Part shown: positions 14,505 through 21,987 of the stretch, in pieces
Layout: every line of letters begins with the position of its first letter
Numbering within the stretch: the first letter of the stretch is position 1
NCBI GenBank assembly: GCA_016192135.1
Contig: JACPUR010000040.1
Coordinates: forward strand, 67,771 to 117,589
Direction: 5' to 3'
Length of the DNA: 49,819 bases
From: Candidatus Tectomicrobia bacterium
GTDB taxonomy: Bacteria > UBA8248
Notes under the pieces: model-generated
Told to the model about the DNA's origin: nothing
The model's database searches: none
The model's input: the letters and a program-made list of their open reading frames with translations, nothing else
Position numbers and translations under genes: made by a program

Positions 14505-15923
14505 CTACTCGCACCCCGGCCACTTCGTCCGCAGCTCCGGCGTCGCCCCCTCGTAGGCGTGGGCGATGGAGAGGAGGCGCGCCTCGCTCCACTCCGGGCC
14601 CGCGATCTGCAGCGAGAGCGGGAGGCCCTCCCCGCTGAAGCCCATGGGCACGGCCAGGGCCGGGACGCCGGCCAGGTTGAAGCCGCTCTGGAAGGGCCGG
14701 TGGATCCAGGTGGCCTCCACCTCCTTCCCGTTCAGGCGCGCCTTGAGGTTCGAGATGGGCGCGGCCGCCACGGGCATGGTCGGCAGGATGAGCGCGTCCA
14801 CCCCCTTGAAGAAGGCGGCCACCTCGCGGCGCAGGAGCTCCCGCTCCCGCATGGCGCGCACGTACTCGTCCGTGGTGATCTTGAGGGACCACTCGATGCG
14901 CTCGCGCACGTCCCGGCCGTAGCCCTCCGGGTTCTTGGCGTAGAAGGGCCGGTGGAACTCGCCATACTCGGGGCCCGAGATGGGCCGGAAGGCGTCCTGC
15001 ATGCGCTTGCCGTGGGCGAAGGGCACCGTCTCGACCCGGGCGCCCAGCCCCTCGAAGACCCGGACCGCCTCGTTGAAGGCGCGCTCCACCTCGGCGTCCA
15101 GCTCGGCCCCCGCGTAGAAGCCGGGGCTGAGCGCGATCCGAAGCCCCCGCACCCCGCGATCGAGGTCCGCCGCGTAGTCCGGCACGGGGGCGTCGCGCGA
15201 GGCCGGGTCGCGCGGGTCGTAGCCCGCCAGGGCCTGGAGCATGAGGGCGGCGTCGCGCGCCGAGCGCGCCATGGGGCCCACGTGGTCGAAGGTCATGGCG
15301 TTCGGGCATACCCCGGTGAGGCTCACCCGGCCGTGGGTGGGCTTCAAGCCCACCACCCCGCACAGGGCGGCCGGCTGGCGGATGGAGCCGCCCGTGTCCG
15401 ATCCCAGCGCGAGGGGGACGAGCCCCGCCGCGAGGGCGCCGGCCGAGCCCCCGCTCGATCCCCCGGTGATGCGGTCGAGCTTCCAGGGGTTGTGCGCGGG
15501 GCCGTAATGCGGGTTCACGGTGGTGGGCGCCGAGGCGAACTCGTGGGTGTGGGCCTTGCCGATCAGGACGGCGCCCGCGAGCCGCATGCGGACGATGCAG
15601 TCCGCGTCCGCCGCGGGCACGTTGTCGCGGAAGAAGCTCGAGCCGTGGGTGGTGCGGACCCCGGCCGTGTCGATGATGTCCTTGGCCGCGTAGGGGAGGC
15701 CGTGAAGGGGCCCCCGCCAGCGCCCGGCCGCGATCTCGCGCTCGGCGCGCCGCGCCTCCTCCAGGGCGCTCTCCCCGGTGACGGTCAAGAAGGCGTTGAG
15801 CCTGGGATTCAGGGCCTCGATGCGGCGCAGGTGCGCCTCCGCCACCTCGACGGGCGAGACCTCGCGCCTCCGGATGCGGAGGGAGAGCTCGTGGGCACTC
15901 AGCTGGCAGAGCGGTTCGTTCAT
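14505..15923 (-). CDS. Amidase-signature enzyme (internal start within the MqnA fusion frame)
   Basis: The 472-residue C-terminal part read from ATG 15923, which has a strong AAGGAG site. The Ser-cisSer-Lys triad is visible: Lys in PYAAKDIIDTAG, the first Ser in TGGSSGGSAGALAAG and the nucleophile in GSDTGGSIRQPAALCG. GLKPTHGRVS and GPMARSARDAALMLQ complete the amidase signature. The family includes GatA and many amide hydrolases. With no gatB or gatC nearby and an indole-acetamidase-like C-terminus, a stand-alone amidase is more likely than a tRNA amidotransferase subunit. Whether it is made as an independent protein depends on use of the internal start. Confidence 0.8.
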   Translation of the reverse strand: MNEPLCQLSAHELSLRIRRREVSPVEVAEAHLRRIEALNPRLNAFLTVTGESALEEARRAEREIAAGRWRGPLHGLPYAAKDIIDTAGVRTTHGSSFFRDNVPAADADCIVRMRLAGAVLIGKAHTHEFASAPTTVNPHYGPAHNPWKLDRITGGSSGGSAGALAAGLVPLALGSDTGGSIRQPAALCGVVGLKPTHGRVSLTGVCPNAMTFDHVGPMARSARDAALMLQALAGYDPRDPASRDAPVPDYAADLDRGVRGLRIALSPGFYAGAELDAEVERAFNEAVRVFEGLGARVETVPFAHGKRMQDAFRPISGPEYGEFHRPFYAKNPEGYGRDVRERIEWSLKITTDEYVRAMRERELLRREVAAFFKGVDALILPTMPVAAAPISNLKARLNGKEVEATWIHRPFQSGFNLAGVPALAVPMGFSGEGLPLSLQIAGPEWSEARLLSIAHAYEGATPELRTKWPGCE

Positions 15924-16784
15924 CGTCTTTTCTCCTTCCTTCCGCGCCGGGGGCGCAGGGACCGCCTGTACCCAATGGGGGCGGGAGGCCACGCTGTCCA
16001 GGAGCGTCCTCGGCTCCCAGCCCGGGGGCGCCAAGCCGTCCTCCACCAGGAACTGGTAGTAGAGCCGGAGGCCTTCCTCCTCCTCGGGCCCGATGTCGTA
16101 GCGGATGCTCTCGGTGAGGTAGCGCCGGGCCCGCTCCGGGGAGAGGAAGGGGTGCGTCCCCGCCGCCTGGGCGAGGATCTCCTCCATCCGGGCGAGGCCG
16201 TCCGCCTTGGCCTCCTGAAGGAGCCTGACCTCCTCCGGCCCGCCCGCCCCCGGCCGGAACATCCAGAGCGCGTAGACGAAGGGCTTGCGGGTGAAGGCCG
16301 TCCACTCGTCCCCGAGGTCGAGGACGTAGAGCTCCCCCGGCGGCTCGCGCAGGGCGTTGTCCCCGATCAAGAGGAAGGCGTCGACCGACGGGTCCTCGCG
16401 CGGGGGCCTGAGGGGGTCCACCGGCACAAACTCGGGCTCCGCCCCCCAGCGGCGCTTGAGGAGGACGCGCGCCAGGTTCGAGCCCGCGAGGGACCACGAG
16501 TCCAGCCCCACCCGCCGGAGGGCGTCCGCGGGCTTGCGGCAGTAGAGCTGGATGCTCTCGACCGGCCCCCGGCTGGCGATGCCCACGCCTGGGACATAGC
16601 GGGAGCCGGGCGCGTGGAAGAGCGCGAAGGAGGAGACGAGGGCGCCCTCCAGGCTCCCCTCGCGGAGCATCTCGTTCAGCATCGAGGGCGGATGGACGGA
16701 GAGCGACACGTCCTCCCGGCCCTCGAGGGCGAGGGTCAAGGGCCTGGTGTTGAGGTAGGGAACGTCGCCGAGCCGGAGGGTCAT
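14505..16784 (-). CDS. mqnA: MqnA (chorismate dehydratase) fused in frame to an amidase
   Basis: A single 759-codon frame. Residues 1 to about 275 are MqnA: MTLRLGDVPYLNTRPL, SMLNEMLREGSLEGALVSSFAL, GVGIASRGPVESIQLY, FLLIGDNAL and FTRKPFVYALWMF are typical of this periplasmic-binding-fold enzyme, which converts chorismate to 3-enolpyruvylbenzoate at the start of the futalosine pathway. The frame then continues without a stop through a Pro/Ala/Lys-rich linker into a full amidase-signature protein. The linker DNA is itself a strong ribosome-binding site (AAGGAAGGAG) followed by ATG 15923. Translation could therefore give both a fusion and a free amidase. MqnA normally stops at about 280 residues, so loss of its stop codon is likely. 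It follows mqnE by 25 bases. Confidence 0.8.
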   Translation of the reverse strand: MTLRLGDVPYLNTRPLTLALEGREDVSLSVHPPSMLNEMLREGSLEGALVSSFALFHAPGSRYVPGVGIASRGPVESIQLYCRKPADALRRVGLDSWSLAGSNLARVLLKRRWGAEPEFVPVDPLRPPREDPSVDAFLLIGDNALREPPGELYVLDLGDEWTAFTRKPFVYALWMFRPGAGGPEEVRLLQEAKADGLARMEEILAQAAGTHPFLSPERARRYLTESIRYDIGPEEEEGLRLYYQFLVEDGLAPPGWEPRTLLDSVASRPHWVQAVPAPPARKEGEKTMNEPLCQLSAHELSLRIRRREVSPVEVAEAHLRRIEALNPRLNAFLTVTGESALEEARRAEREIAAGRWRGPLHGLPYAAKDIIDTAGVRTTHGSSFFRDNVPAADADCIVRMRLAGAVLIGKAHTHEFASAPTTVNPHYGPAHNPWKLDRITGGSSGGSAGALAAGLVPLALGSDTGGSIRQPAALCGVVGLKPTHGRVSLTGVCPNAMTFDHVGPMARSARDAALMLQALAGYDPRDPASRDAPVPDYAADLDRGVRGLRIALSPGFYAGAELDAEVERAFNEAVRVFEGLGARVETVPFAHGKRMQDAFRPISGPEYGEFHRPFYAKNPEGYGRDVRERIEWSLKITTDEYVRAMRERELLRREVAAFFKGVDALILPTMPVAAAPISNLKARLNGKEVEATWIHRPFQSGFNLAGVPALAVPMGFSGEGLPLSLQIAGPEWSEARLLSIAHAYEGATPELRTKWPGCE

Positions 16785-16809
16785 TTCCAGCGCCCCGGGG
16801 GCGGCCCCG

Positions 16810-17955
16810 TCAGGCGAGAACCGCCCATCGGTCTCCTTCGCGGACCACCTCGCGGTAGAGCGTGTCCCGCTCCACGGGCTCGCGGCCCGCCTCTCGTATG
16901 AGGCGGCGGATGTCTTCCACGCCCAGGCGCTGCGGCGTCTGGGCGCCGGCCATGTGGTAGATCTTCTCCTGCACCACCGTGCCGTCGATGTCGTCCACCC
17001 CGTAGCCCTGGCTGATCTGGGCGATGGCCACGCCGACCATGATCCAGTACGCCTTGATGTGCGGGATGTTGTCGAGGAGGAGACGCGCGGCGGCGTAGTT
17101 CCGGAGGTCCGCCAGGCCTCCCGCGGCGGGCACCTCGGCCATCTGGGTGTTGTCGGGGTGGAAGGAGAGCGGGATGAAGGCGGTGAAGCCGCCCGTCTCG
17201 TCCTGGAGGGCGCGCAGCCTCAGCATGTGATCCACCCGGTCGGCGTCCGTTTCCACATGGCCATAGAGCATGGTGCAGGTGCTCCTGAGGCCCATGCCGT
17301 GCGCGATGCGGTGGACCTCGAGCCAGTCCTCGGCCGGCTGCTTGCCCTTGCAGATCCTGGAGCGGGTGGGCTCGGCGAAGATCTCGGCCCCGCCCCCGGT
17401 GAGGGAGCCCAGGCCCGCCTCGACGAGGGCCCGGAGGGTCTCCTCGACGCTCAGCCCGGCGATGCGGTCGGCCAGCCAGCGGACCTCGGTGGCGGTGAAG
17501 CACTTGAGGTGGAGCTGGGGGTGGATGCGCTTGATGCCCCGGATCATCTCCAGGTAGTACTCGAACGGGAGGTCAGGGTGGAGCCCGCCGACCATGTGGA
17601 ACTCGGTGCGGCCCCGGCCCAGCTCCTCGGCCATCCTGAAGATCTCGTCCAGGGAGTACTCGTAGGCGTCCTTCTGGCCCTCCTTCTTGCCGAACGCGCA
17701 GAACTTGCACGCCTTCCAGAGGACGCAGATGTTCGAGTAGTTGATGTGGCTGTTGACGTTGTAGTAGGTGCGGTCCCCGTGCAGGCGCTCGCGGGCGAGG
17801 TTGGCCATGAAGCCCACGGCGTTGATGTCGGGCGCGGCGTAGAGGCGCAGGCCGTCCTCGAAGGAGAGGCGCTCGCCCGCCTCCACCTTCCCGAAGATGT
17901 CCGCCAGCCCTCCCCGGCGCAGCCGCCGGACCATGAAAGTATCGGCCACCATCAT
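16810..17955 (-). CDS. mqnE: Aminodeoxyfutalosine synthase (MqnE)
   Basis: A 381-residue radical SAM enzyme. Landmarks are YYNVNSHINYSNICVLWKACKFCAFGKKEG, where CVLWKACKFC supplies the cluster cysteines in the variant spacing of MqnE, then FHMVGGLHPDLPFEYYLEM, GLGSLTGGGAEIFAE, STCTMLYGHVETDADRV and FIPLSFHPDNTQM. It adds the SAM adenosyl radical to 3-enolpyruvylbenzoate to form aminodeoxyfutalosine. It is a homologue of MqnC at 4331-5410. It is followed by the mqnA fusion, so steps 1 and 2 of the pathway are co-transcribed. Start is ATG 17955 of several close candidates. Confidence 0.88.
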   Translation of the reverse strand: MMVADTFMVRRLRRGGLADIFGKVEAGERLSFEDGLRLYAAPDINAVGFMANLARERLHGDRTYYNVNSHINYSNICVLWKACKFCAFGKKEGQKDAYEYSLDEIFRMAEELGRGRTEFHMVGGLHPDLPFEYYLEMIRGIKRIHPQLHLKCFTATEVRWLADRIAGLSVEETLRALVEAGLGSLTGGGAEIFAEPTRSRICKGKQPAEDWLEVHRIAHGMGLRSTCTMLYGHVETDADRVDHMLRLRALQDETGGFTAFIPLSFHPDNTQMAEVPAAGGLADLRNYAAARLLLDNIPHIKAYWIMVGVAIAQISQGYGVDDIDGTVVQEKIYHMAGAQTPQRLGVEDIRRLIREAGREPVERDTLYREVVREGDRWAVLA

Positions 17956-18030
17956 TTCGCCCCGGATTGTCCGAATATCCGCCTCGTCCAGGCCCGAGTG
18001 TGATCCGGCCGGAGGCGGCGTGTCAACGGA

Positions 18031-18306
18031 TCACGGCCCCGGGAAGGCCTCGGGCGGCTTGCCGGGGCCCGGCCCCTTGCGGTCCTTGCGGCGGCGGCGC
18101 GGGCCCGGGCGCCAGAGGCCCTCGCGCTGGCCCAGGTCCTCCTCGTCCTTCTTGGGCTCGTCCCGGTAGGCGGGCCCTTTCTCGAAGGCCATCCGGCCGA
18201 AGATGTTGCGCAGCGCCCCGAGGCCCGGGGCCTCCTTGCGCTCCTTGCGTTCTTTCTCCCGGTCCTCGCCGGGAGGCGTCTTCTCGTCCTTGGGATTCCC
18301 GGTCAT
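18031..18306 (-). CDS. Charged low-complexity hypothetical protein, 91 aa
   Basis: Starts MTGNPKDEKTPPGEDREKERKER and ends in a very basic GPRRRRKDRKGPGPG tract. No signal or membrane segment. A short middle segment (LGALRNIFGRMAFEKGPAYRDE) may form a helix. The start ATG 18306 has GGGGAGAG upstream and overlaps by four bases the stop of the glutathione-peroxidase fragment, which suggests it was once translationally coupled to a full peroxidase gene. The function is unknown. Confidence 0.55.
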   Translation of the reverse strand: MTGNPKDEKTPPGEDREKERKERKEAPGLGALRNIFGRMAFEKGPAYRDEPKKDEEDLGQREGLWRPGPRRRRKDRKGPGPGKPPEAFPGP

Positions 18307-18452
18307 GGGCTCTCCCCCGGCGGCGCGGCCTCGACGGCCCGGATGAGGGCGGGGTCCTCGGGCGTCACCCGGGTTGGGAACCACCCCCGCGGCTCGCCGT
18401 CCGGGCCGATCAGGTATTTGTGGAAGTTCCAGCGGGGCGCGGCCCGCCTCAC
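18303..18452 (-). pseudogene. C-terminal fragment of a glutathione peroxidase
   Basis: A 49-codon frame reads PRWNFHKYLIGPDGEP, GWFPTRVTPEDPALIRAVE, which matches the end of glutathione peroxidases (the WNFxKFLxxxxG strand that carries the catalytic Trp and Asn, and the terminal P-x-x-P-x-L helix). The first two-thirds, including the Sec/Cys and Gln residues, are missing. The frame opens exactly at a GTG that overlaps the stop of the lipoprotein gene (GTGA) and closes with an ATGA overlap into the next gene. It is either a deletion remnant or a retained mini-ORF. Confidence 0.65.
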
Positions 18453-19279
18453 TTCTCCTCCCCGAGGAGCGGCTGGGAGGGGTCCTCGTACTCCGGGCCG
18501 AACACGTTGATCAGGGCGGGGGACATGAGCCGGAATTCGGGCGATACGGAGGCGACCTCGCTCAGGCGGCCGAAGACGTAGATGTCCTTGTCGGCGGAGA
18601 GCTCCAGCACGGTGGGCGAGATCCACTTCCCGGTGAACGAGGCCCCGGCCTTCCCGCTCCGGATGGAGATGTCCTTGTAGCGCCCCCTCAGCCGCTCGGC
18701 GTCGGCCGGGGCGTACTCCATCGAGACGGCGAAGCCCGTCACCCGCACCCCGTTCGACTGGGCCATGATGGTCTCCCGGTCCAGGTCCTTCCGCAGGAGG
18801 CTGCCGGCGGGAACTTCCTTGAGCCTCCCGCCGAAGGCACCCTCCGCCAGGCGGTCCACCGCCCACCCCCGCACCCGCACGGTCACCCTGTCCGTCTTGT
18901 CGAGGGCGGCCTCGAACTCGGTATCCATCGGCTGGAGCGGGTTCATCAGGAGCTGGGTCGGGAAGAGCCGCACCAGGGTGAAGCGCCCCTCCTTGCAGGG
19001 CGCCGCCTGGGCCGCCTCGACGGGCGCCGGACCCGAGCCCTTGGCCTCGGCCGAGGACCACCGCAGGCGGTAGGTGCCCACGTTGGTGCGGCGCCAGATG
19101 GAGCCCGGCCCGGCCTGATCCGAGGGCCCGTAGAACACGCCGCCCTCCAGGACCTCGCCCGCCCCGCAGCGGATGAGCACCTCCTGCCAGGACGCCTTGG
19201 CCTGCTGGTACCGGCACCCCGAAACCGCGAGCAACAGCGCGAGAACCGCCACGGCCGAAACCGACCTGCCCTTTCGCAT
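18449..19279 (-). CDS. Predicted lipoprotein of unknown function
   Basis: About 276 residues from MRKGRSVSAVAVLALLLAVSGC, with a lipobox VSGC, so it should be lipid-anchored at the outer face of a membrane. The mature part alternates beta-like stretches (GSIWRRTNVGTYRLRWSSAEAKG, RVTVRVRGWAVDRLAEGAFGGRL, GRYKDISIRSGKAGASFTGKW) with no family I can name. Of several ATGs, 19279 has GAGGATGG at good spacing and places the lipobox correctly. The stop overlaps the start of the peroxidase remnant, possibly marking an old deletion junction. Confidence 0.65.
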   Translation of the reverse strand: MRKGRSVSAVAVLALLLAVSGCRYQQAKASWQEVLIRCGAGEVLEGGVFYGPSDQAGPGSIWRRTNVGTYRLRWSSAEAKGSGPAPVEAAQAAPCKEGRFTLVRLFPTQLLMNPLQPMDTEFEAALDKTDRVTVRVRGWAVDRLAEGAFGGRLKEVPAGSLLRKDLDRETIMAQSNGVRVTGFAVSMEYAPADAERLRGRYKDISIRSGKAGASFTGKWISPTVLELSADKDIYVFGRLSEVASVSPEFRLMSPALINVFGPEYEDPSQPLLGEEK

Positions 19280-19397
19280 GGAGACCATCCTCATCTGGGT
19301 TCGCATGGACAAAGGGCCGCCGCGCGCACGCGGCTTCAGCGGACGGCCACCGGAGAGCGCATCATAGCATCTTGGTCGCGGGGAATCCCCCCGTCCC

Positions 19398-20492
19398 CTA
19401 CCCCACCTGCCACCGCTCCCCGATGGCCATGATCTTGATGTTGTCCATCGAGCCCCCGCGCTCTTGGACCGCGCGGGCGAGGGCCTGGGGGGGATCGCCG
19501 ATGGGCTCGTCGGTCAGGTCGAAGACGCCCCAGTGCATGGGGATCATCCAGCGGGCCCTGAGGTCGAGGAAGGCCTCGTAGCCCTCGGCGGGGTTCATGT
19601 GGGGGTAGCGCATCATCCAGCGGGGCTCGTAGGCCCCGATGCTGAGCATGGCGGCGTCGATGGAGCCGAACCGGCGCGCGAACTCGGCGAAGCCCTGGAA
19701 GTAGCCGCTGTCCCCGGAGAAGAAGTAGCGCCGCTCGCCCGAGTCCAGCATCCAGGCGCACCAGAGGGTGGCGTCGCGGCCCTGGCCGATGCGGTTCGAC
19801 CAGTGCTGGGCGGGGAGGCAGGTGAGGGTCCAGCGGCCGTGGCGGGCGCTCTGCCACCAGTCGAGCTCGGTCACCCGCCGGGGGCCGTGCGAGCGGACGT
19901 ACTCCCCCAGCCCCATCGGGACGTACCAGGCCACGCTCCGCGGCAGCCGCTCCAGGGTGAAGGTGTCGAGGTGGTCGTAGTGGTTGTGGGAGAGGACGGC
20001 GAGGGCGCCGCCGGGGATCTTCCCGAGGGGCACGCCGGGGGCGTGGTGCCTCCCGTAGAGGAGGGAGCGGGGGCCGAAGTGGGGGTCGGTCAGGAGGGTG
20101 TCGGGGCCGTCCTTGATGACGAAGGTACAGTGGCCCACCGAGGTGATGGAGGCGGAGGACTCGGGCCGGGCGAGGTAGTCTCCCGGGTTCTCCACCACGG
20201 GCACCGGCGGGGGCGTGCGGCGCGCCTCGGCGAACTCGTTGCGGTAGAGGAGCTTCCACTTGAGGAGGTTGACCCGGCTGTGGCGGGAGGGCCACCAGGG
20301 GTTGAACCACGCCCCCGGCCCCCCGTGGGGCCAGTAGAGCGCCTCGGGCTCCCGGGAGAGGAGCCCCACCGCCCGGGGGGCGTCCGGCTCGGGGGGCGTC
20401 AGCCCCAGGTTCAGGCGGGCGCAGCCGCTCCCGATGCCGGCCGCGGCGAGGGCGAAGAGTCCCGCTCGCATGAGAAAGTTCCGCCTCCTCAT
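19398..20492 (-). CDS. Metallo-beta-lactamase-fold hydrolase (NAPE-PLD/UlaG-like), secreted or lipid-anchored
   Basis: 364 residues. An N-terminal MRRRNFLMRAGLFALAAAGIGSGC is a twin-arginine-like or Sec signal ending in a lipobox-like GSGC. The catalytic domain has SVGHCTFVIKDGPDTLLTDPHFG, the metal motif LSHNHYDHLD (HxHxDH), CLPAQHWSNR, FFSGDSGYFQGF and MIPMHWGVFDL. These are characteristic of NAPE-phospholipase-D-like and RomA proteins, zinc hydrolases that often act on phosphodiester or lactone bonds. The substrate is unknown. Start ATG 20492 has AGGAGGACC upstream; the open frame extends further 5' but without similar support. Confidence 0.8.
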   Translation of the reverse strand: MRRRNFLMRAGLFALAAAGIGSGCARLNLGLTPPEPDAPRAVGLLSREPEALYWPHGGPGAWFNPWWPSRHSRVNLLKWKLLYRNEFAEARRTPPPVPVVENPGDYLARPESSASITSVGHCTFVIKDGPDTLLTDPHFGPRSLLYGRHHAPGVPLGKIPGGALAVLSHNHYDHLDTFTLERLPRSVAWYVPMGLGEYVRSHGPRRVTELDWWQSARHGRWTLTCLPAQHWSNRIGQGRDATLWCAWMLDSGERRYFFSGDSGYFQGFAEFARRFGSIDAAMLSIGAYEPRWMMRYPHMNPAEGYEAFLDLRARWMIPMHWGVFDLTDEPIGDPPQALARAVQERGGSMDNIKIMAIGERWQVG

Positions 20493-20646
20493 CCGGTCCT
20501 CCTGATCCTCCAGCCTAGCCATTCCAATGGCGCCCCGCCACCGGGGGTTTCCCCACGCCTCCGCGCCCGGATCGGTGATAGAATTCCGCTTCGCCCCGGA
20601 GCCGCGGGCCCCGGGCTCCGCCTTCGCGCGCCGCCGGGAACCGCGC

Positions 20647-21798
20647 ATGTCCTCCGCCGCCTGGACTCTCCGGCCGCTCATCGCCGCGGCTCTCCTCTGC
20701 CTCTCCCTCGCGGCCTCCCCCGCCCGGGCGCAGATCCCCGGGACGGCGCCCTCGCCCGAGCGCCCCCCGGAGGACTACATCCGCGGCTACGCCGCCGCCG
20801 TGCTCGAGCGCGAGTTCGGCATCCGGGACGCCCGGATCGGCCTCAAGGAGGGCGCGATCACCATCCGGGTGCGTCCCCTCCCGCCCGAGGAGCGGAGCCG
20901 CCTCCTCCGGGCCCTGCGCTCCCTGCCGGGGGTCGAGCGGGCCGAGGTGGTGGAGGAGCACGCCGCCCCGCTCCCGCCCCTGGACGCCCCCGAGACGGCC
21001 CGGCACGAGTTCCTCCCGCGGAGCGACCTCTTCGCCCCCCTCATCGCCGACCCGCGCTGGCCGCACTTCTCGCTGGGCTACCAGTTCTACTTCAACGACC
21101 AGGCCTTCCAGAACGTCTTCGCCCCGAGCTTCGGCGAGACCATCCCCTTCTACCGCCTGCCCACCCCGGCCGGGCCGGTGCAGTTCGGGGTGCACGCGGC
21201 CGTCTTCCCCATCTTCGACCTGGACGCGGACTCCTTCGATCTGATCAACGCGGACTACTGGGTGGCCGGGGCGGCGGAGTACAAGCGGGGGCCATACTCG
21301 GCCCTCTTCCGGATTTTCCACCAGAGCTCCCACCTGGGGGACGAGTTCCTGCTGCGGACGCGCCGGGACGAGATCAACCGCGTCAACCTGAGCTACGAGG
21401 CGGCGGGCCTGCTGCTCTCGCGGGAGTTCTTCGAGAGGGCGCTGCGGCTCTACGCCGGGGCGGAGTACATCTTCCACCGCGATCCCCGGCGCCTGAAGCC
21501 CTGGACGCTCCAGTACGGCGCCGAGCTCTACAGCCCCGTCACCTACTTCGGCGGCTGGCTCCGCCCCGTGGCCGGGCTGGACATCAAGAACGCCCAGGAG
21601 GCCGGCTGGGACGCCAACCTCTCCCTCCGCGCCGGGGTGCAGGTCGAGCCGCCCCGCGAGCCGTCCGAGGTGCTGTCCGGCCTGCGGGAGCGGCGCATCC
21701 AGTTCATGCTCGAGTTCTTCACCGGCCGCTCCCCGAACGGCCAGTTCTACGACGAGACCTTCAAGTATCTGGGCGTGGGGATGCATTTGTATTTCTAG
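20647..21798 (+). CDS. DUF1207-type outer-membrane protein with an N-terminal BON-like domain
   Basis: A 383-residue exported protein. The signal peptide (LRPLIAAALLCLSLAASPARAQ) is followed by a small alpha/beta domain (GIRDARIGLKEGAITIRVRPL, LRSLPGVERAEVVEE) resembling a BON-like repeat. The C-terminal two-thirds match DUF1207: PHFSLGYQFYFND, FGVHAAVFPIFDLDADSFDLINADYWVAGAAEY, FRIFHQSSHLGDEFLLR, YAGAEYIFHRDP and GRSPNGQFYDETFKYLGVGMHLYF. Alternating beta strands and the terminal aromatic Phe are those of an outer-membrane beta-barrel. The function is unknown. Start ATG 20647 is chosen for the signal peptide. Confidence 0.75.
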   Translation: MSSAAWTLRPLIAAALLCLSLAASPARAQIPGTAPSPERPPEDYIRGYAAAVLEREFGIRDARIGLKEGAITIRVRPLPPEERSRLLRALRSLPGVERAEVVEEHAAPLPPLDAPETARHEFLPRSDLFAPLIADPRWPHFSLGYQFYFNDQAFQNVFAPSFGETIPFYRLPTPAGPVQFGVHAAVFPIFDLDADSFDLINADYWVAGAAEYKRGPYSALFRIFHQSSHLGDEFLLRTRRDEINRVNLSYEAAGLLLSREFFERALRLYAGAEYIFHRDPRRLKPWTLQYGAELYSPVTYFGGWLRPVAGLDIKNAQEAGWDANLSLRAGVQVEPPREPSEVLSGLRERRIQFMLEFFTGRSPNGQFYDETFKYLGVGMHLYF

Positions 21799-21846
21799 GC
21801 GAGGAAATCGACGCGGCCCGACATGCGGGCAATGAATGGAAAATCC

Positions 21847-21877
21847 GTAGGGGCGGGTTTGAAACCCGCCCCGGCGG
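21847..21877. repeat. GTAGGGGCG-family palindrome
   Basis: Arms GGGGCGGGTTT and AAACCCGCCCC around a GA centre. It is the same family as copies at 38186, 38242, 38292 and 39171. Non-coding, lying just after the DUF1207 gene. Confidence 0.8.
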
Positions 21878-21896
21878 AAAAAGCATAAGAAAAAGA

Positions 21897-21981
21897 GGTC
21901 ATTCTGAGCGACCGAAGGGAGCGAAGAATCTACGTGTGCGGCCGCTGACGAAGATTCCTCGCGGGGCTCGGAAAGACAAGC
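21897..21981. repeat. Short palindromic (MITE/REP-like) element, copy 2
   Basis: Begins with GTCATTCTGAGCGACCG and GGAGCGAAGAATCT, nearly identical to the left end of the element at 14372-14475. The right half (AAGATTCCTCGCGGGGC) is a more diverged inverted arm. Together with the adjacent GTAGGGGCG palindrome it fills the gap between the DUF1207 gene and the quinone oxidoreductase gene. Confidence 0.65.
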
Positions 21982-21987
21982 TCCCCC

